Made by a program: the position numbers and the translations under genes. Positions 17,209-24,436 of a stretch of 51,992 bases of DNA are shown here, one piece after another. The DNA comes from a virus. The notes beneath the pieces are model-generated. The model did not search any database and was not told the origin of the DNA. It saw nothing but the letters and a program-made list of their open reading frames with translations. The stretch's first letter is position 1, and each line of letters opens with the position of its first letter. The stretch spans positions 1-51,992 of the IMG/VR virus record IMGVR_UViG_3300048586_000159; one strand, given 5' to 3'.

Positions 17209-17796
17209 CTAGTCCAGCCAAGCCCAGCATTCTCTTCGTTGCGTTCGAGTGATCGTGGAATGGGAAACACCAAAACGCTCCGCCATCTGACGGGTACTAA
17301 GGCTCTGCGAAGACCTGCGGATTTCCCGCACGTCATCTTCAGTAAGTTTGGAGTGCTTCAACGCCGTGCCGCGCAGGAGCGTACCGTGCTCCACTTTGTC
17401 GGCGTGGTTTTCAATCGTGGTCGCCCATCGCAAGTGCTTTGGGTTCACACATCCTTCGTCGCCTTTCCCACAGGAATGCGCTGCTTCGTGCTTGGGCGAC
17501 GGCGCTGGACCGTGAGCCATCTCGCACATCATTCTGGCTGCTGTAGTGGACTGACCATTGGGCTTCTTTAACGCCCCGTAGCCGCTGACCGTTCTACCAA
17601 ACGGCCATTGAAGGCAACCATCGCCATGGTAAGAAACGTTTTCCTCAAGCCACTTTACCAAAGTGCCATTGGCTGGCTTGTGCACAATGTTGCAGTCTCC
17701 GTATCGCTGCCAGCGACGGTAGTGCATCCCGCACCATCCGCGCTTTTCAGCGGGCTTGCAGCAATTGTGAATCGAGCATAGACGGGCATTAGCCAT
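17209..17796 (-). CDS. HNH homing endonuclease, zinc-finger type (cassette 1)
   Basis: 195 aa from MANARLCSIHNCC; an ATG 12 bp upstream is less well placed relative to GGAGG. The N-terminus has a zinc-finger-like module (CSIHNCCKPAEKRGWCGMHY). The HNH core is AHSCGKGDEGCVNPKHLRWA, and the C-terminus is a helix-turn-helix (LTEDDVREIRR...MAERFGVSHSTITR) ending in W-A-W-L-D. It sits between tail tube and gene G. The leader and hairpin upstream are shared with three other HNH genes here, and it is a clear paralogue of the gene at 19352. Confidence 0.9.
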   Translation of the reverse strand: MANARLCSIHNCCKPAEKRGWCGMHYRRWQRYGDCNIVHKPANGTLVKWLEENVSYHGDGCLQWPFGRTVSGYGALKKPNGQSTTAARMMCEMAHGPAPSPKHEAAHSCGKGDEGCVNPKHLRWATTIENHADKVEHGTLLRGTALKHSKLTEDDVREIRRSSQSLSTRQMAERFGVSHSTITRTQRRECWAWLD

Positions 17797-17868
17797 TTCG
17801 ACCTCCACAACAGGTTGGCTTGGTTAGAGCCCGTCGAGAGGTGAGATGCTCGACGGGCTTGCTTTTTA
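17797..17868 (-). repeat. HNH cassette leader module, copy 1
   Basis: In the minus reading: A-rich stretch, 11-bp hairpin AGCCCGTCGAG / CTCGACGGGCT (17828-17859) with loop CATCTCACCT, then CTAACCAAGCC, AACCTGT, GGAGG and ATGGCT. The same order occurs at three other HNH genes. No T-tract follows the stem in the direction of the genes; the T-rich side is on the plus strand. Confidence 0.75.
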
Positions 17869-17896
17869 TACCTGATGGGTGGAAGTAGAGGAAGCC

Positions 17897-18382
17897 TTAC
17901 GGCGTAAGATCAGCCGAAGGAGCCTCAATAATTGCGGTATCGATCCCCAAATTGAAAGTAGATTTTACCACATTATCCACACTCCCGTAGTTGTCGCGGG
18001 CCGACATGATTTTGGCGCCGAAGTAGTAGACGCTGTCGGAGTAGTCGGCGGATGGAGCGTCAGCCGCCTCGATCTTGATCGGGTAGCTGAACTTCGTCTT
18101 CTCCGCTGCCTTGAGAGCAACCTGACCAGCATCGAGCGGATCACGGCCGCATACAAGCGAGAGAGTGCCAGCGTCACGGACGCCCTTCAGGTGGCGTGTG
18201 CGACCGTCGCCGACAGACGAGAACGTGACGTCAGAGCTTTCGTCCCCGAACTCCCCCATGTCTTCCACTTCGCCGACTTCAATCCAAGTCAGCGCAGCGT
18301 ATTCAGAGGCAGTGTCGAGGGTCGAAACCCAAGGAGTGGAGCAGATAAAGACCTTGCTCTCAGATGCAGTTGTGATTGCCAT
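17897..18382 (-). CDS. Major tail (tube) protein
   Basis: 161 aa, compact beta-rich protein (MAITTASESKVFICSTPW; GVRDAGTLSLVCGRDPLDAGQ) of the phage tail tube type. It lies between the tail terminator region and the G/GT chaperones as expected. Codon use changes sharply near the end: the last 29 codons have G/C in third position in only 12 cases, against 20 of 21 just before (hand count). The change sits right before an HNH cassette, suggesting that this end was replaced. Confidence 0.88.
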   Translation of the reverse strand: MAITTASESKVFICSTPWVSTLDTASEYAALTWIEVGEVEDMGEFGDESSDVTFSSVGDGRTRHLKGVRDAGTLSLVCGRDPLDAGQVALKAAEKTKFSYPIKIEAADAPSADYSDSVYYFGAKIMSARDNYGSVDNVVKSTFNLGIDTAIIEAPSADLTP

Positions 18383-18394
18383 GTGGGGTTCTCC

Positions 18395-18679
18395 TTAATG
18401 GCTGTTTGAAGAAGAGCCCTCATCGGGCGGGTTAACCGGGTTCACCGGATCTTTTGCTGCCTCTTTCGGCTTCGCTTTGCCGGGTAGAGCGCGCATTTCG
18501 GAAATGTCCGCGACTGGCACCCCGAGAGCCTCGTAGGCCTTGGCGATGTGCGGGTAATGGCCCTCGATGAAGACCTTCGATGCCCCCTCCTCGGGTTTGA
18601 GGAAGTGCCGAGGGTTCCGCACGGTTCTGCCTTCCGCATTGGCCGGAACCGAGCGGGCATAGACGATCTGCTTAGACAT
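18395..18679 (-). CDS. Hypothetical phage protein, 94 aa
   Basis: Starts MSKQIVYARSVPANAEGR. A small folded N-terminal part (FLKPEEGASKVFIEGHYPHIAKAYEALG) is followed by a Pro/Asn/Ser-rich tail. It lies between tail terminator and tail tube and is probably a minor tail or assembly protein. No family recognised. Confidence 0.7.
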   Translation of the reverse strand: MSKQIVYARSVPANAEGRTVRNPRHFLKPEEGASKVFIEGHYPHIAKAYEALGVPVADISEMRALPGKAKPKEAAKDPVNPVNPPDEGSSSNSH

Positions 18680-18686
18680 GATGTCC

Positions 18687-19109
18687 TCACTGGTTAAAGG
18701 ATACGTATTCGACGGACACGGGCACCTGGACGTAGCCCACGTCCTGCAGCGGTGATGCTACGTATGGCTTGCGGCCGATCTTCACCTTGATGCCCTGTCC
18801 TTGGAGGACGGTGCCCTTGGCGAAATGCTTGATGATGCGGTCGGCCACGTCGAGCGGCTTCGTGATCCCGGCCCCGGCCTTCCACCAGACCGAAATCTGT
18901 AGGATGCCTATGTGCTGCTGATGCCCCGAGCCCACTGTCCGCGTGATTGTGCGGTTGGGAACGAAAGTGGCTTGCAGGTAGCTATCCGGCTTCGTGCCGC
19001 CATTGGGAGGGAAGTTTACCCCAGGATATGCGATCGGAAGTGCCGGAGTGAGCGCCGCCAGCTTGCCGAGGAGCAAATCCATGATGATTGCGTCCGTGCC
19101 TACGGCCAT
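18687..19109 (-). CDS. Tail terminator-like protein
   Basis: 140 aa from MAVGTDAIIMDLLLGKLAAL with GGAACC upstream; a longer reading to 19151 has a poorer start. Alpha-beta protein (ISVWWKAGAGITKPLDVADR; VQVPVSVEYVSFNQ at the end) resembling the gpU/DUF4128-type tail terminators that cap the tail tube. Its order upstream of the tube gene fits. Confidence 0.75.
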   Translation of the reverse strand: MAVGTDAIIMDLLLGKLAALTPALPIAYPGVNFPPNGGTKPDSYLQATFVPNRTITRTVGSGHQQHIGILQISVWWKAGAGITKPLDVADRIIKHFAKGTVLQGQGIKVKIGRKPYVASPLQDVGYVQVPVSVEYVSFNQ

Positions 19110-19122
19110 GCTACCGGTTCCT

Positions 19123-19320
19123 ATGCCTTCAAAGCCGCCGCTCACACGCAACGAGGTTTACGATCTCATCCACGATCTGTGGGTGAGAGCCGCACGCGAG
19201 CGAGGGGCTGATGAATACAGCGAGAACACCCTGAAGGCGGTCCGCGTGTCGTTGTTTATGCTAAGCGCTGCATTGCTCAAGAAGACCGATGACGACGCTA
19301 CAGCCCAAACCGAGCTTTGA
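19123..19320 (+). CDS. Small plus-strand hypothetical protein
   Basis: 65 aa (MPSKPPLTRNEVYDLIHDLW...) with codon choice like a real gene: a helical, charged protein. It is antisense to the structural genes, in the 190-bp gap between the tail terminator start and the displaced gp10 remnant, and its last codons overlap that remnant. No clear ribosome-binding site. It could be a small cargo gene; it could also be chance. Confidence 0.35.
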   Translation: MPSKPPLTRNEVYDLIHDLWVRAARERGADEYSENTLKAVRVSLFMLSAALLKKTDDDATAQTEL

Positions 19321-19348
19321 CCTCTGCGGCCTTAGCCGAGACGATCTG
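19298..19348 (-). pseudogene. Displaced original 3' end of the gp10-like gene
   Basis: Sixteen codons plus TAG, encoding QIVSAKAAEVKARFGL, directly behind the HNH stop codon. The intact gene (20374-20829) ends in QIVSAQAASVKQRFGL. Thirteen of 16 residues agree, but 10 of those 13 use different codons. The remnant has no start and is cut off from the rest of the gene by the HNH cassette. It marks the insertion point and shows that the cassette supplied a new gene end. Confidence 0.85.
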
Positions 19349-19351
19349 CGA

Positions 19352-20284
19352 CTAAATCAACCAACCCCACCGCCGCCCTCTTGCAATGTCAGATACAGTT
19401 ACGCGGCTAACACCAAATCGATTTGCGATCTTACGCTGCGTCTCATGTCCAAGAAGCTTACGAATGGCGATAACATCGTCCTCGGTGAGTTTAGCCTGAC
19501 CATTTCGGGATCCTTTGTTTTCCGTACCATGAATTACTCGGTCATCCGCGTTTCCTTGAGTGGTATCCCACCGCAAATGATGTGGGTTAACGCACCCTAA
19601 ATGACCTTGCCCGCAGTTATGCGCCGCTTGATGCGTTGGCGATGGTGGATCCCCGTGCACCAGTTCGCACATCACTCTGTGAGCATAGCGCTCGCCACCG
19701 TCTGACCCACGAAGCTTTCCATACCCGCGACCGCCGCGCTTGGGTTCGTGCCTTGCGAATGGCCAGATCAAACAATCATCAGTATCCGCGTGATCAGCAT
19801 GACTCCTGAGCCATAAATCAGGCTCTCCTTTCGACGTTGCCCCCGCAGTTGCGTCACCGTACCGCAGCCACCGTTCATAATGATCACGACAGTAGCCTCG
19901 CACATGCGCTGGCGCATTGCAGGCGTCGATGCTGCACAGGCCGGAATTCTCGGCGTAATATTTCCCGCCTAGTGGATTGCCGTGATTTCTGAAGCGCTGG
20001 TAGTGCGGGTTGCAAAATCCCTTATGCTTGACCGGACGCTCACACCCGTCAACGGCGCAAGGAACGTCTTTTGGTTGATAATGCGCTCCTCCATTAGGCG
20101 AACCGTGCCTTAGAAGCCGCAGATAGTGCGCGTGGCAAAGACCCTTAGTTCTGGCCTTTTCTAGGCAACCATCTGTCGAACATAAGGGCATTTCACGAAG
20201 GGCATGATAGTGCGTAACGCACCACCCTCGGGCTAAAACAGGCTTGCAGCAACCATCAATTTTACATAGGGAATTAGTAGCCAT
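19352..20284 (-). CDS. HNH homing endonuclease with multiple zinc-finger-like repeats (cassette 2)
   Basis: 310 aa from MATNSLCKIDGCC with GGAGG upstream. The N-terminal ~150 residues carry four Cys/His repeats of the form C-x3-(G/A)C...(G/Y)-(W/L/F/Y)C-x2-HY (KIDGCC, STDGCLEKARTKGLCHAHY, AVDGCERPVKHKGFCNPHY, SIDACNAPAHVRGYCRDHY), probably DNA-binding fingers. The HNH core is HNCGQGHLGCVNPHHLRWDT. A C-terminal HTH (LTEDDVIAIRKLLG...IANRFGVSRVTVSDI) ends in W-G-W-L-I. It follows the gp10-like gene and is followed by that gene's displaced old 3' end. Confidence 0.92.
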   Translation of the reverse strand: MATNSLCKIDGCCKPVLARGWCVTHYHALREMPLCSTDGCLEKARTKGLCHAHYLRLLRHGSPNGGAHYQPKDVPCAVDGCERPVKHKGFCNPHYQRFRNHGNPLGGKYYAENSGLCSIDACNAPAHVRGYCRDHYERWLRYGDATAGATSKGEPDLWLRSHADHADTDDCLIWPFARHEPKRGGRGYGKLRGSDGGERYAHRVMCELVHGDPPSPTHQAAHNCGQGHLGCVNPHHLRWDTTQGNADDRVIHGTENKGSRNGQAKLTEDDVIAIRKLLGHETQRKIANRFGVSRVTVSDIARGRRWGWLI

Positions 20285-20356
20285 TTCGACCTCCGAACAG
20301 GTTGGCTTGGTTAGGGCCTCGCGGTGTTGACGCACCGTTTGAGGCCCGTTTATTTT
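20285..20356 (-). repeat. HNH cassette leader module, copy 2
   Basis: Same order as copy 1: A/T-rich start, two-part hairpin (outer GGGCCTC/GAGGCCC 20314-20320 with 20341-20347, inner CGGTG/CACCG), then TAACCAAGCC, AACCTGT, GGAGGTCGAA, ATGGCT. The stem sequence differs from copy 1 while leader and layout are kept. Confidence 0.75.
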
Positions 20357-20373
20357 ACGAAACAATCCCCTTA

Positions 20374-20829
20374 TTACAAGCCGAAACGCTGCTTCACACT
20401 AGCGGCCTGAGCCGAAACTATTTGCTGCCATCTCTGCGCAACGAGCGTCACCCACGGTCGCGGTGCCATATCCTGGGTGCCGAAGTGGACGTAGGCCCCA
20501 TATTCGGCCGTGTAGCCGAGATAAATCGTATCCCCCAGCTCAGCATCGCTGATGATCAATTCGGTCTGGCTGAAGTCCGGAGTGACTGTCACGCCCGGGT
20601 TAGACCGGTTCAAGGTGGGCATGCTGGCATTCGAAGCCATGATCGAGTCCCGGAGGAACTGGGTTCGCTTGTAGTTCGGGCTCTCCGGTGTCTCGTAGAT
20701 CATGCTCCCGAGCTGCTCATCCAGTTGCTTCACAAGCTCCTGAAGGCTCTCCTGAAAGACCGCCTCTTCGGCTTCCTTCACTCGATTGACGAAATTCCCG
20801 ATGGTTGCGGAGAACGAGAGCTTAGCCAT
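20374..20829 (-). CDS. HK97 gp10-like head-tail/tail completion protein
   Basis: 151 aa. The segment TIYLGYTAEYGAYVHFGTQDMAPRPWV is the hallmark of the HK97 gp10 family of neck/tail-completion proteins (Y-A...HFG...P-R-P). The final 16 residues are protein-similar to the fossil end at 19298-19348 but encoded with other codons, so the current end was probably brought by the HNH cassette. The stop of this gene lies 16 bp from the cassette's A-rich leader start. Confidence 0.88.
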   Translation of the reverse strand: MAKLSFSATIGNFVNRVKEAEEAVFQESLQELVKQLDEQLGSMIYETPESPNYKRTQFLRDSIMASNASMPTLNRSNPGVTVTPDFSQTELIISDAELGDTIYLGYTAEYGAYVHFGTQDMAPRPWVTLVAQRWQQIVSAQAASVKQRFGL

Positions 20830-21869
20830 CAGGTCGATGTCCTAGCCCGATATCGCCGCAAACCAGCCGCGATATAGTTGATTGTATAGATCGCCTGGCA
20901 TTTGCAGCCGATCTTATGGGCAGCTGGCGCGTTCGGATCATGAGGATGCATGAGCATGGTCCCATCCGGCGCGATGAACGGCTGATCCATCCTGACCGAC
21001 TGTCCTGCCATTGCGATATGCTGGATGCGCGGGTTTTCCGAACCGTTGTGCTTCCATGTCTTCGTCACGTCCTGAACAGCAATCTTGCCCGCCTCGATCT
21101 GCTGCCGGATTGCGTTGTCCCGAGCCGAGAACAGTGCGGTACGGGTTTCCTGAAGGCCGATGGTGTCGCCCCGCAGCTTCAGGTTCTTGTCGGACAGGCG
21201 GCCGATGATCTTCGAGGCCATAGCCTCATCAACCGGCGTCCCTTCCCGAATGGCCTTCAAGACAGTGCGGTCGTAGCGCTTGTCGCGCATCTTCATCGCG
21301 AGGTAGCGCTGCATTCCCTCGACGTTGCCCTCTAGGAGGCTTCCGCGTGCTCGTTCGATAAACTCCACCTGCCGAGCAGTAAGGCCGATCACGCCGCCTT
21401 CTCTGCGTCCGGTTACCCTGTTGACCCTGCCCACCACATCAAGGGCAGTCTTCGTCGGGTTCTGCCCGCGCGACAGGCCGCTCTCGAACGCGATGCGCAG
21501 CGCCTCGCGCTGATCCTCGACAATGTTCGTGACTAGCGTGGCTGCCTGGGTCCGCAGGATGCTCTCAGCGATCAGGTTGCGGACGCCGAACTGAAACAGC
21601 ACCCGCGTCCCGTCTGGAGCAACCAACTGAGGCAGGCTCTGCACCATGTTGATGCCGCCAGCGTTGAACGCTTCCTGCAATGCCAACTCAAGGGCCGCGA
21701 AAGCCTCCGGTTCAAACTGGATTGCCCGAACTGCGGCGGCAACGTCTCCGCGATCCAGCGCGGTAACAACCGTCTTGAGCACGATGTTGCTCTTGATCGC
21801 CTCGATGCTATCCAGAAAGGCAGCGGCCACGATAGGATCGTATTTGGCAAGCAGTTCGTCAAAGGTCAT
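20829..21869 (-). CDS. MuF-like minor head protein
   Basis: 346 aa from the ATG at 21869 (an in-frame TTG precedes it). Long helical N-terminus (QVEFIERARGSLLEGNVEGM) and a C-terminal MuF-type domain: TKTWKHNGSENPRIQHIAMA, then FIAPDGTMLMHPHDPNAPAA and a final CKCQAIY in place of the usual NCRC. Such proteins sit near the portal inside the head. Its place after the capsid genes, not next to the portal, is somewhat unusual. Confidence 0.85.
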   Translation of the reverse strand: MTFDELLAKYDPIVAAAFLDSIEAIKSNIVLKTVVTALDRGDVAAAVRAIQFEPEAFAALELALQEAFNAGGINMVQSLPQLVAPDGTRVLFQFGVRNLIAESILRTQAATLVTNIVEDQREALRIAFESGLSRGQNPTKTALDVVGRVNRVTGRREGGVIGLTARQVEFIERARGSLLEGNVEGMQRYLAMKMRDKRYDRTVLKAIREGTPVDEAMASKIIGRLSDKNLKLRGDTIGLQETRTALFSARDNAIRQQIEAGKIAVQDVTKTWKHNGSENPRIQHIAMAGQSVRMDQPFIAPDGTMLMHPHDPNAPAAHKIGCKCQAIYTINYIAAGLRRYRARTST

Positions 21870-21872
21870 CAA

Positions 21873-21995
21873 TCACCCAATCAGCCAGCCTGCAGTTTTC
21901 CACCCGAGATGCGCGAACAGTCCCATAACGAAAGCAATCATCGCCCCGCGCACCATGAGGCGGGCCGATGTGCGGGGATGGAGGTTGTCGTTCAT
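21873..21995 (-). CDS. Small membrane protein, 40 aa
   Basis: ATG at 21995, TGA at 21873-21875: basic N-terminus (MNDNLHPRTSARLMVRG) and one hydrophobic helix (AMIAFVMGLFAHLGW). It lies between a terminator and the MuF-like gene, four bases before that gene's ATG, suggesting coupling. Function unknown. Confidence 0.55.
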   Translation of the reverse strand: MNDNLHPRTSARLMVRGAMIAFVMGLFAHLGWKTAGWLIG

Positions 21996-22005
21996 GCTGA
22001 TCCCA

Positions 22006-22031
22006 TAAGAAAAGGCCCACCGAAGCGAGCC
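22006..22031 (-). terminator. Intrinsic terminator behind the decayed HNH gene
   Basis: Minus strand: GGCTCGC, TTCG tetraloop, GTGGGCC (two G-U pairs), followed by TTTTCTTATG. A clear Rho-independent terminator or attenuator inside the structural operon, after the head-completion gene/HNH remnant and before the small membrane protein. Confidence 0.75.
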
Positions 22032-22057
22032 TGACTAGTGTTCGATGACGAAGGCGG

Positions 22058-22711
22058 CTACCCAAGCCACCTCCATGTCTTCTGGTTAGCAACGACAAAG
22101 GCCGTCTGATAATGGATGCCAAACCGCTGAGCCATTTCAGCGTAAGGTACTCGTCCCTTATTCTCCCGCATCCATCGGACGTCATCCTCTGAGAGCTTCG
22201 AGCAATGGATGCCATCACCTTTAGGCATCGTCCCATGGTCATACTTGTCCATGTGGTTGGGCGACCTCTAAGGCTGCATCTGGAGCGCAGCCATGCGCCA
22301 ACTCGCACATAACGCGATGAGCGCCCGTCTGCCTGCCTTGGTAGGTGACTGCTCCATACCCGCCGACTGCCCCGCCATAAGGCCACAGCAAGCAGTCATC
22401 GCCATCGTGGGTGACGTGGTCCTCTATCCAAGCAATCAATGCCCCCGGTGAGGCCCGCCCACCAAGTGGCTCCCCATGGGCGCGTAGGCGCTGATAATGC
22501 CGACTGCGGCATGCCTCCCGTTGCCTACTGCGACCTTAACCGTGAACGTGCGGCTTTTTTGCTTACGCGCTGTTAGGATCTTCGGAACTTTGGGTCTTGG
22601 CCTGTTGGGACCGGAAGGCCGCCAGCTTCTTATCCGGCCGAGACTGCTGGCCTCATACCCATCATAACCCTCTACAGGGCGCCATTCTTCTGCTAGAGCG
22701 TGATCAGCCAT
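22058..22711 (-). pseudogene. Decayed HNH homing endonuclease (cassette 3), frameshifted and lacking the HNH core
   Basis: Three fragments in different frames. 22711-22436 starts MADHALAEEWRPVEGYDGYE, a NUMOD4-type start. 22439-22239 continues with IEDHVTHDGDDCLLWPYGG...RVMCELAHG, matching the middle of cassettes 1 and 2. 22252-22058 has MDKYDHGTMPKGDGIHCSKL and a HTH ending W-R-W-L-G. At the join of the last two, the Cys/His HNH core seen in the paralogues (NCG...GCVNP.HLRW) is missing. So the gene is a chimera of two endonuclease types, inactive by frameshift and deletion. Confidence 0.8.
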
Positions 22712-22783
22712 CTCTACCTCCTTACAGGTGGGGCTTGGTGAGAACCCGTCGAGAGGTGAGATGCTCGGCGGGTTCGCTTTTTA
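22712..22783 (-). repeat. HNH cassette leader module, copy 3
   Basis: Hairpin GAACCCG(C)CGAG / CTCGACGGGTTC (22742-22775) with loop CATCTCACCT, identical to the loop of copy 1; then CTCACCAAGCC, CACCTGT, AAGGAGGTAGAG and ATGGCT. The leader part matches copy 4 more closely, so the module itself looks recombined. Confidence 0.75.
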
Positions 22784-22791
22784 TAGCCGAT

Positions 22792-23193
22792 CTACGAAAT
22801 CAAATCCAACTCATAAAGCACCGGAACCCCTGCGGGACTCAACGGCTTTACATTGAGCAGCTCCACCCACGCGCTACTCTCGCTGGCTTCCTCAGCAGTG
22901 ATGCCAAGCGCAACCTTGTAGCTCTTGAGCGGGACGGCATCAGGATCGGCCGTCACGGTCAGCATGTGCTTGGTCTGCCCTATCAGCGTGCCGGACTGAT
23001 CCCGAATCTCTTGGTAGCCCTCCACGCAATGGAGTGTCTTGTATGTCGGCGGCTCCTCAACCGGGTCATAGGGCGGCCCGGTGATCGCGCCGGGGATGCG
23101 CAGCGTCACGGGGTAGCCATCAGCCTGAGATACGTCGCCGATGGAGCGGATTGCCTCGTCAACCTCGGCAGCTATGGCGCGCCAGTCTTCCAT
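22792..23193 (-). CDS. Head-completion / head-tail joining protein
   Basis: 133 aa (MEDWRAIAAEVDEAIRSIGD), beta-rich, with a conserved-looking VEGYQEIRDQSGTLIGQTKHML. It overlaps the upstream gene as TGATG. Position between the DnaT-like adaptor and the gp10-like gene fits a stopper-type joining protein. The last ~20 codons are AT-richer in third position than the rest and lie directly before an HNH cassette leader. Confidence 0.7.
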   Translation of the reverse strand: MEDWRAIAAEVDEAIRSIGDVSQADGYPVTLRIPGAITGPPYDPVEEPPTYKTLHCVEGYQEIRDQSGTLIGQTKHMLTVTADPDAVPLKSYKVALGITAEEASESSAWVELLNVKPLSPAGVPVLYELDLIS

Positions 23194-23690
23194 CACGCCC
23201 TCGCGAGGAACTGAGTTGCACCGCGTGCACTGATCAGCCCCGACAGGACGCGCTCTACTTCGGTCAGCGTCGGCGCCATGTCCTCGGTGGTGGCAAACGA
23301 CCGCAGGGGCGTCCAGACGATGCCCTTGACGGCGGTGAGCACCTTCGACTGGCCAAGGACGATATCCGGCGACAGGCTGCCGGGCTTCACGAGTTCGCGG
23401 AGTGCGGCGGCATAGGTGGCGCGCTCGACTTCGTCTGGCACATCTTCCGAAGCGATTGCATTGCCCTCAGCGTCGAATGCATCAATGCGGGGCCAATCTC
23501 GGGCCTGCGAGCGCCCTCCCGTTCTCTGGCCCGGCCAGCGGCTGCGGTAGACGCCATCCAGCCATTCGGAGGAGCGTAGAAGAGCCGCCTCGCGCTTTTC
23601 GTCATCAACGCCGGCAGCGGACCAAGCCGCATTCCCGCGAGCTTCGTGATAGACGAGCGCCGCAGCGAGAGACCCGTAAATGTCCGCCAT
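23193..23690 (-). CDS. DnaT-like head-tail adaptor protein
   Basis: 165 aa (MADIYGSLAAALVYHEARGN; RSSEWLDGVYRSRWPG; ATYAAALRELVKPGSLSP). This matches phage proteins usually annotated 'putative DnaT-like ssDNA-binding protein', which sit at the head-tail adaptor position of siphophages. I take adaptor as the likely role. Coupled to both neighbours. Confidence 0.75.
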   Translation of the reverse strand: MADIYGSLAAALVYHEARGNAAWSAAGVDDEKREAALLRSSEWLDGVYRSRWPGQRTGGRSQARDWPRIDAFDAEGNAIASEDVPDEVERATYAAALRELVKPGSLSPDIVLGQSKVLTAVKGIVWTPLRSFATTEDMAPTLTEVERVLSGLISARGATQFLARA

Positions 23691-23920
23691 CAGCCTTCGT
23701 CTCCCGCATAGTCGCCGTTCAGCAGCTTGCGCTTGAAGGTCTCTAGCAGCCAGAGAACATCGCCGCCGTCTTTCAACCCGAGGGTCGCGCGGGCATCAAG
23801 GTTCCCGTCCTTGTCCCAGCCGATGAGGATTACCTGATCGTAGGTGCCGATTGCCTGTTCGAGCACGTTGTCCGCGCTTTTGGCTGCATCAGCAGGATAG
23901 AACATCACGATATCCGCCAC
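23690..23920 (-). CDS. Hypothetical phage structural-region protein, 76 aa
   Basis: GTG start at 23920 with GAGGA seven bases upstream (reads VADIVMFYPADAAKSADN); the longer reading would run into the preceding gene. Small alpha-beta protein (DQVILIGWDKDGNLDARATL), ending in an acidic tail. It lies between the HeH/LEM-domain gene and the adaptor. No family recognised. Confidence 0.65.
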   Translation of the reverse strand: MADIVMFYPADAAKSADNVLEQAIGTYDQVILIGWDKDGNLDARATLGLKDGGDVLWLLETFKRKLLNGDYAGDEG

Positions 23921-23930
23921 GGCTGGTTCC

Positions 23931-24371
23931 TCAGTTCTGGTTCTGCTCGCGGTGAAGGTCGCGCAGCGCCGCAAGGTCTTCCAGCGGTTCGCGCGGGTCG
24001 AATTCGACGTTCATGGCGGTCAGGTCGGCCTCGATCTCTCGGCGGGTTGCGCCATTGCCCGCCGTCTCGTCCTGGCGGGCGTTATGCTCAGCGTTCAGCT
24101 TGTTGAACTGCTCGACGAGCTTTTCGCGGCCGAGCTTGTGGTGAGGTGCCTTGCCGGTCGCTGCTTCGATGGCGGCACGAAGCTGCTCATCGGAGAATTG
24201 ATCGCCGCTTTCCGTTCCGAGGCAACTGGCCGCCGTCTCGGTTACCACGGCCGGCTGCCCGTCCGGATCGAACCGCGCGTCGAGGATCTTGTAGCCGGCG
24301 GCCCGCAGTTCAGCCTTCCGTTTCGGCGACACCGGATGCGGCTCGTAGGCGATCTTTCGTTCATTCGTCAT
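23931..24371 (-). CDS. Protein with HeH/LEM-like helical domains
   Basis: 146 aa. Two short helix-extended-helix units are visible: SDEQLRAAIEAATGKAPHHK...LVEQFNKL and REIEADLTAMNVEFDPREPLEDL. Such domains occur in phage head-region proteins and may bind nucleic acid. It follows a strong terminator behind the capsid/HNH region. Confidence 0.65.
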   Translation of the reverse strand: MTNERKIAYEPHPVSPKRKAELRAAGYKILDARFDPDGQPAVVTETAASCLGTESGDQFSDEQLRAAIEAATGKAPHHKLGREKLVEQFNKLNAEHNARQDETAGNGATRREIEADLTAMNVEFDPREPLEDLAALRDLHREQNQN

Positions 24372-24387
24372 GGGATTTGCTCCATAG

Positions 24388-24412
24388 AAAAAGCCGCCTT
24401 GGAGGGCGGCTA
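24388..24412 (-). terminator. Intrinsic terminator behind the capsid gene region
   Basis: Minus strand GCCGCC, short loop, GGCGGC, then TTTTTCT. Perfect short GC stem with a T-tract. Before the HNH insertion it would have followed the major capsid gene directly, a usual place for partial termination that favours capsid expression. Confidence 0.8.
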
Positions 24413-24436
24413 AAGAATGATGTTTTCCTGTTCCGG

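Noticed and set aside
17159-17209. Displaced old 3' end of the tail tube gene behind HNH cassette 1
   Set aside because: One frame reads LAVDI, loosely like LGIDT of the gene end, but there is no matching stop and too few residues. Not enough to claim.
22032-22057. Displaced old 3' end behind cassette 3 (reads AAFVIEH and stop)
   Set aside because: Hydrophobic pattern only, no clear residue match to the end of the 22792 gene.
24413-24436. Displaced old capsid gene end behind cassette 4
   Set aside because: Only 24 bases lie between the HNH stop and the terminator stem, and no frame resembles the capsid C-terminus.
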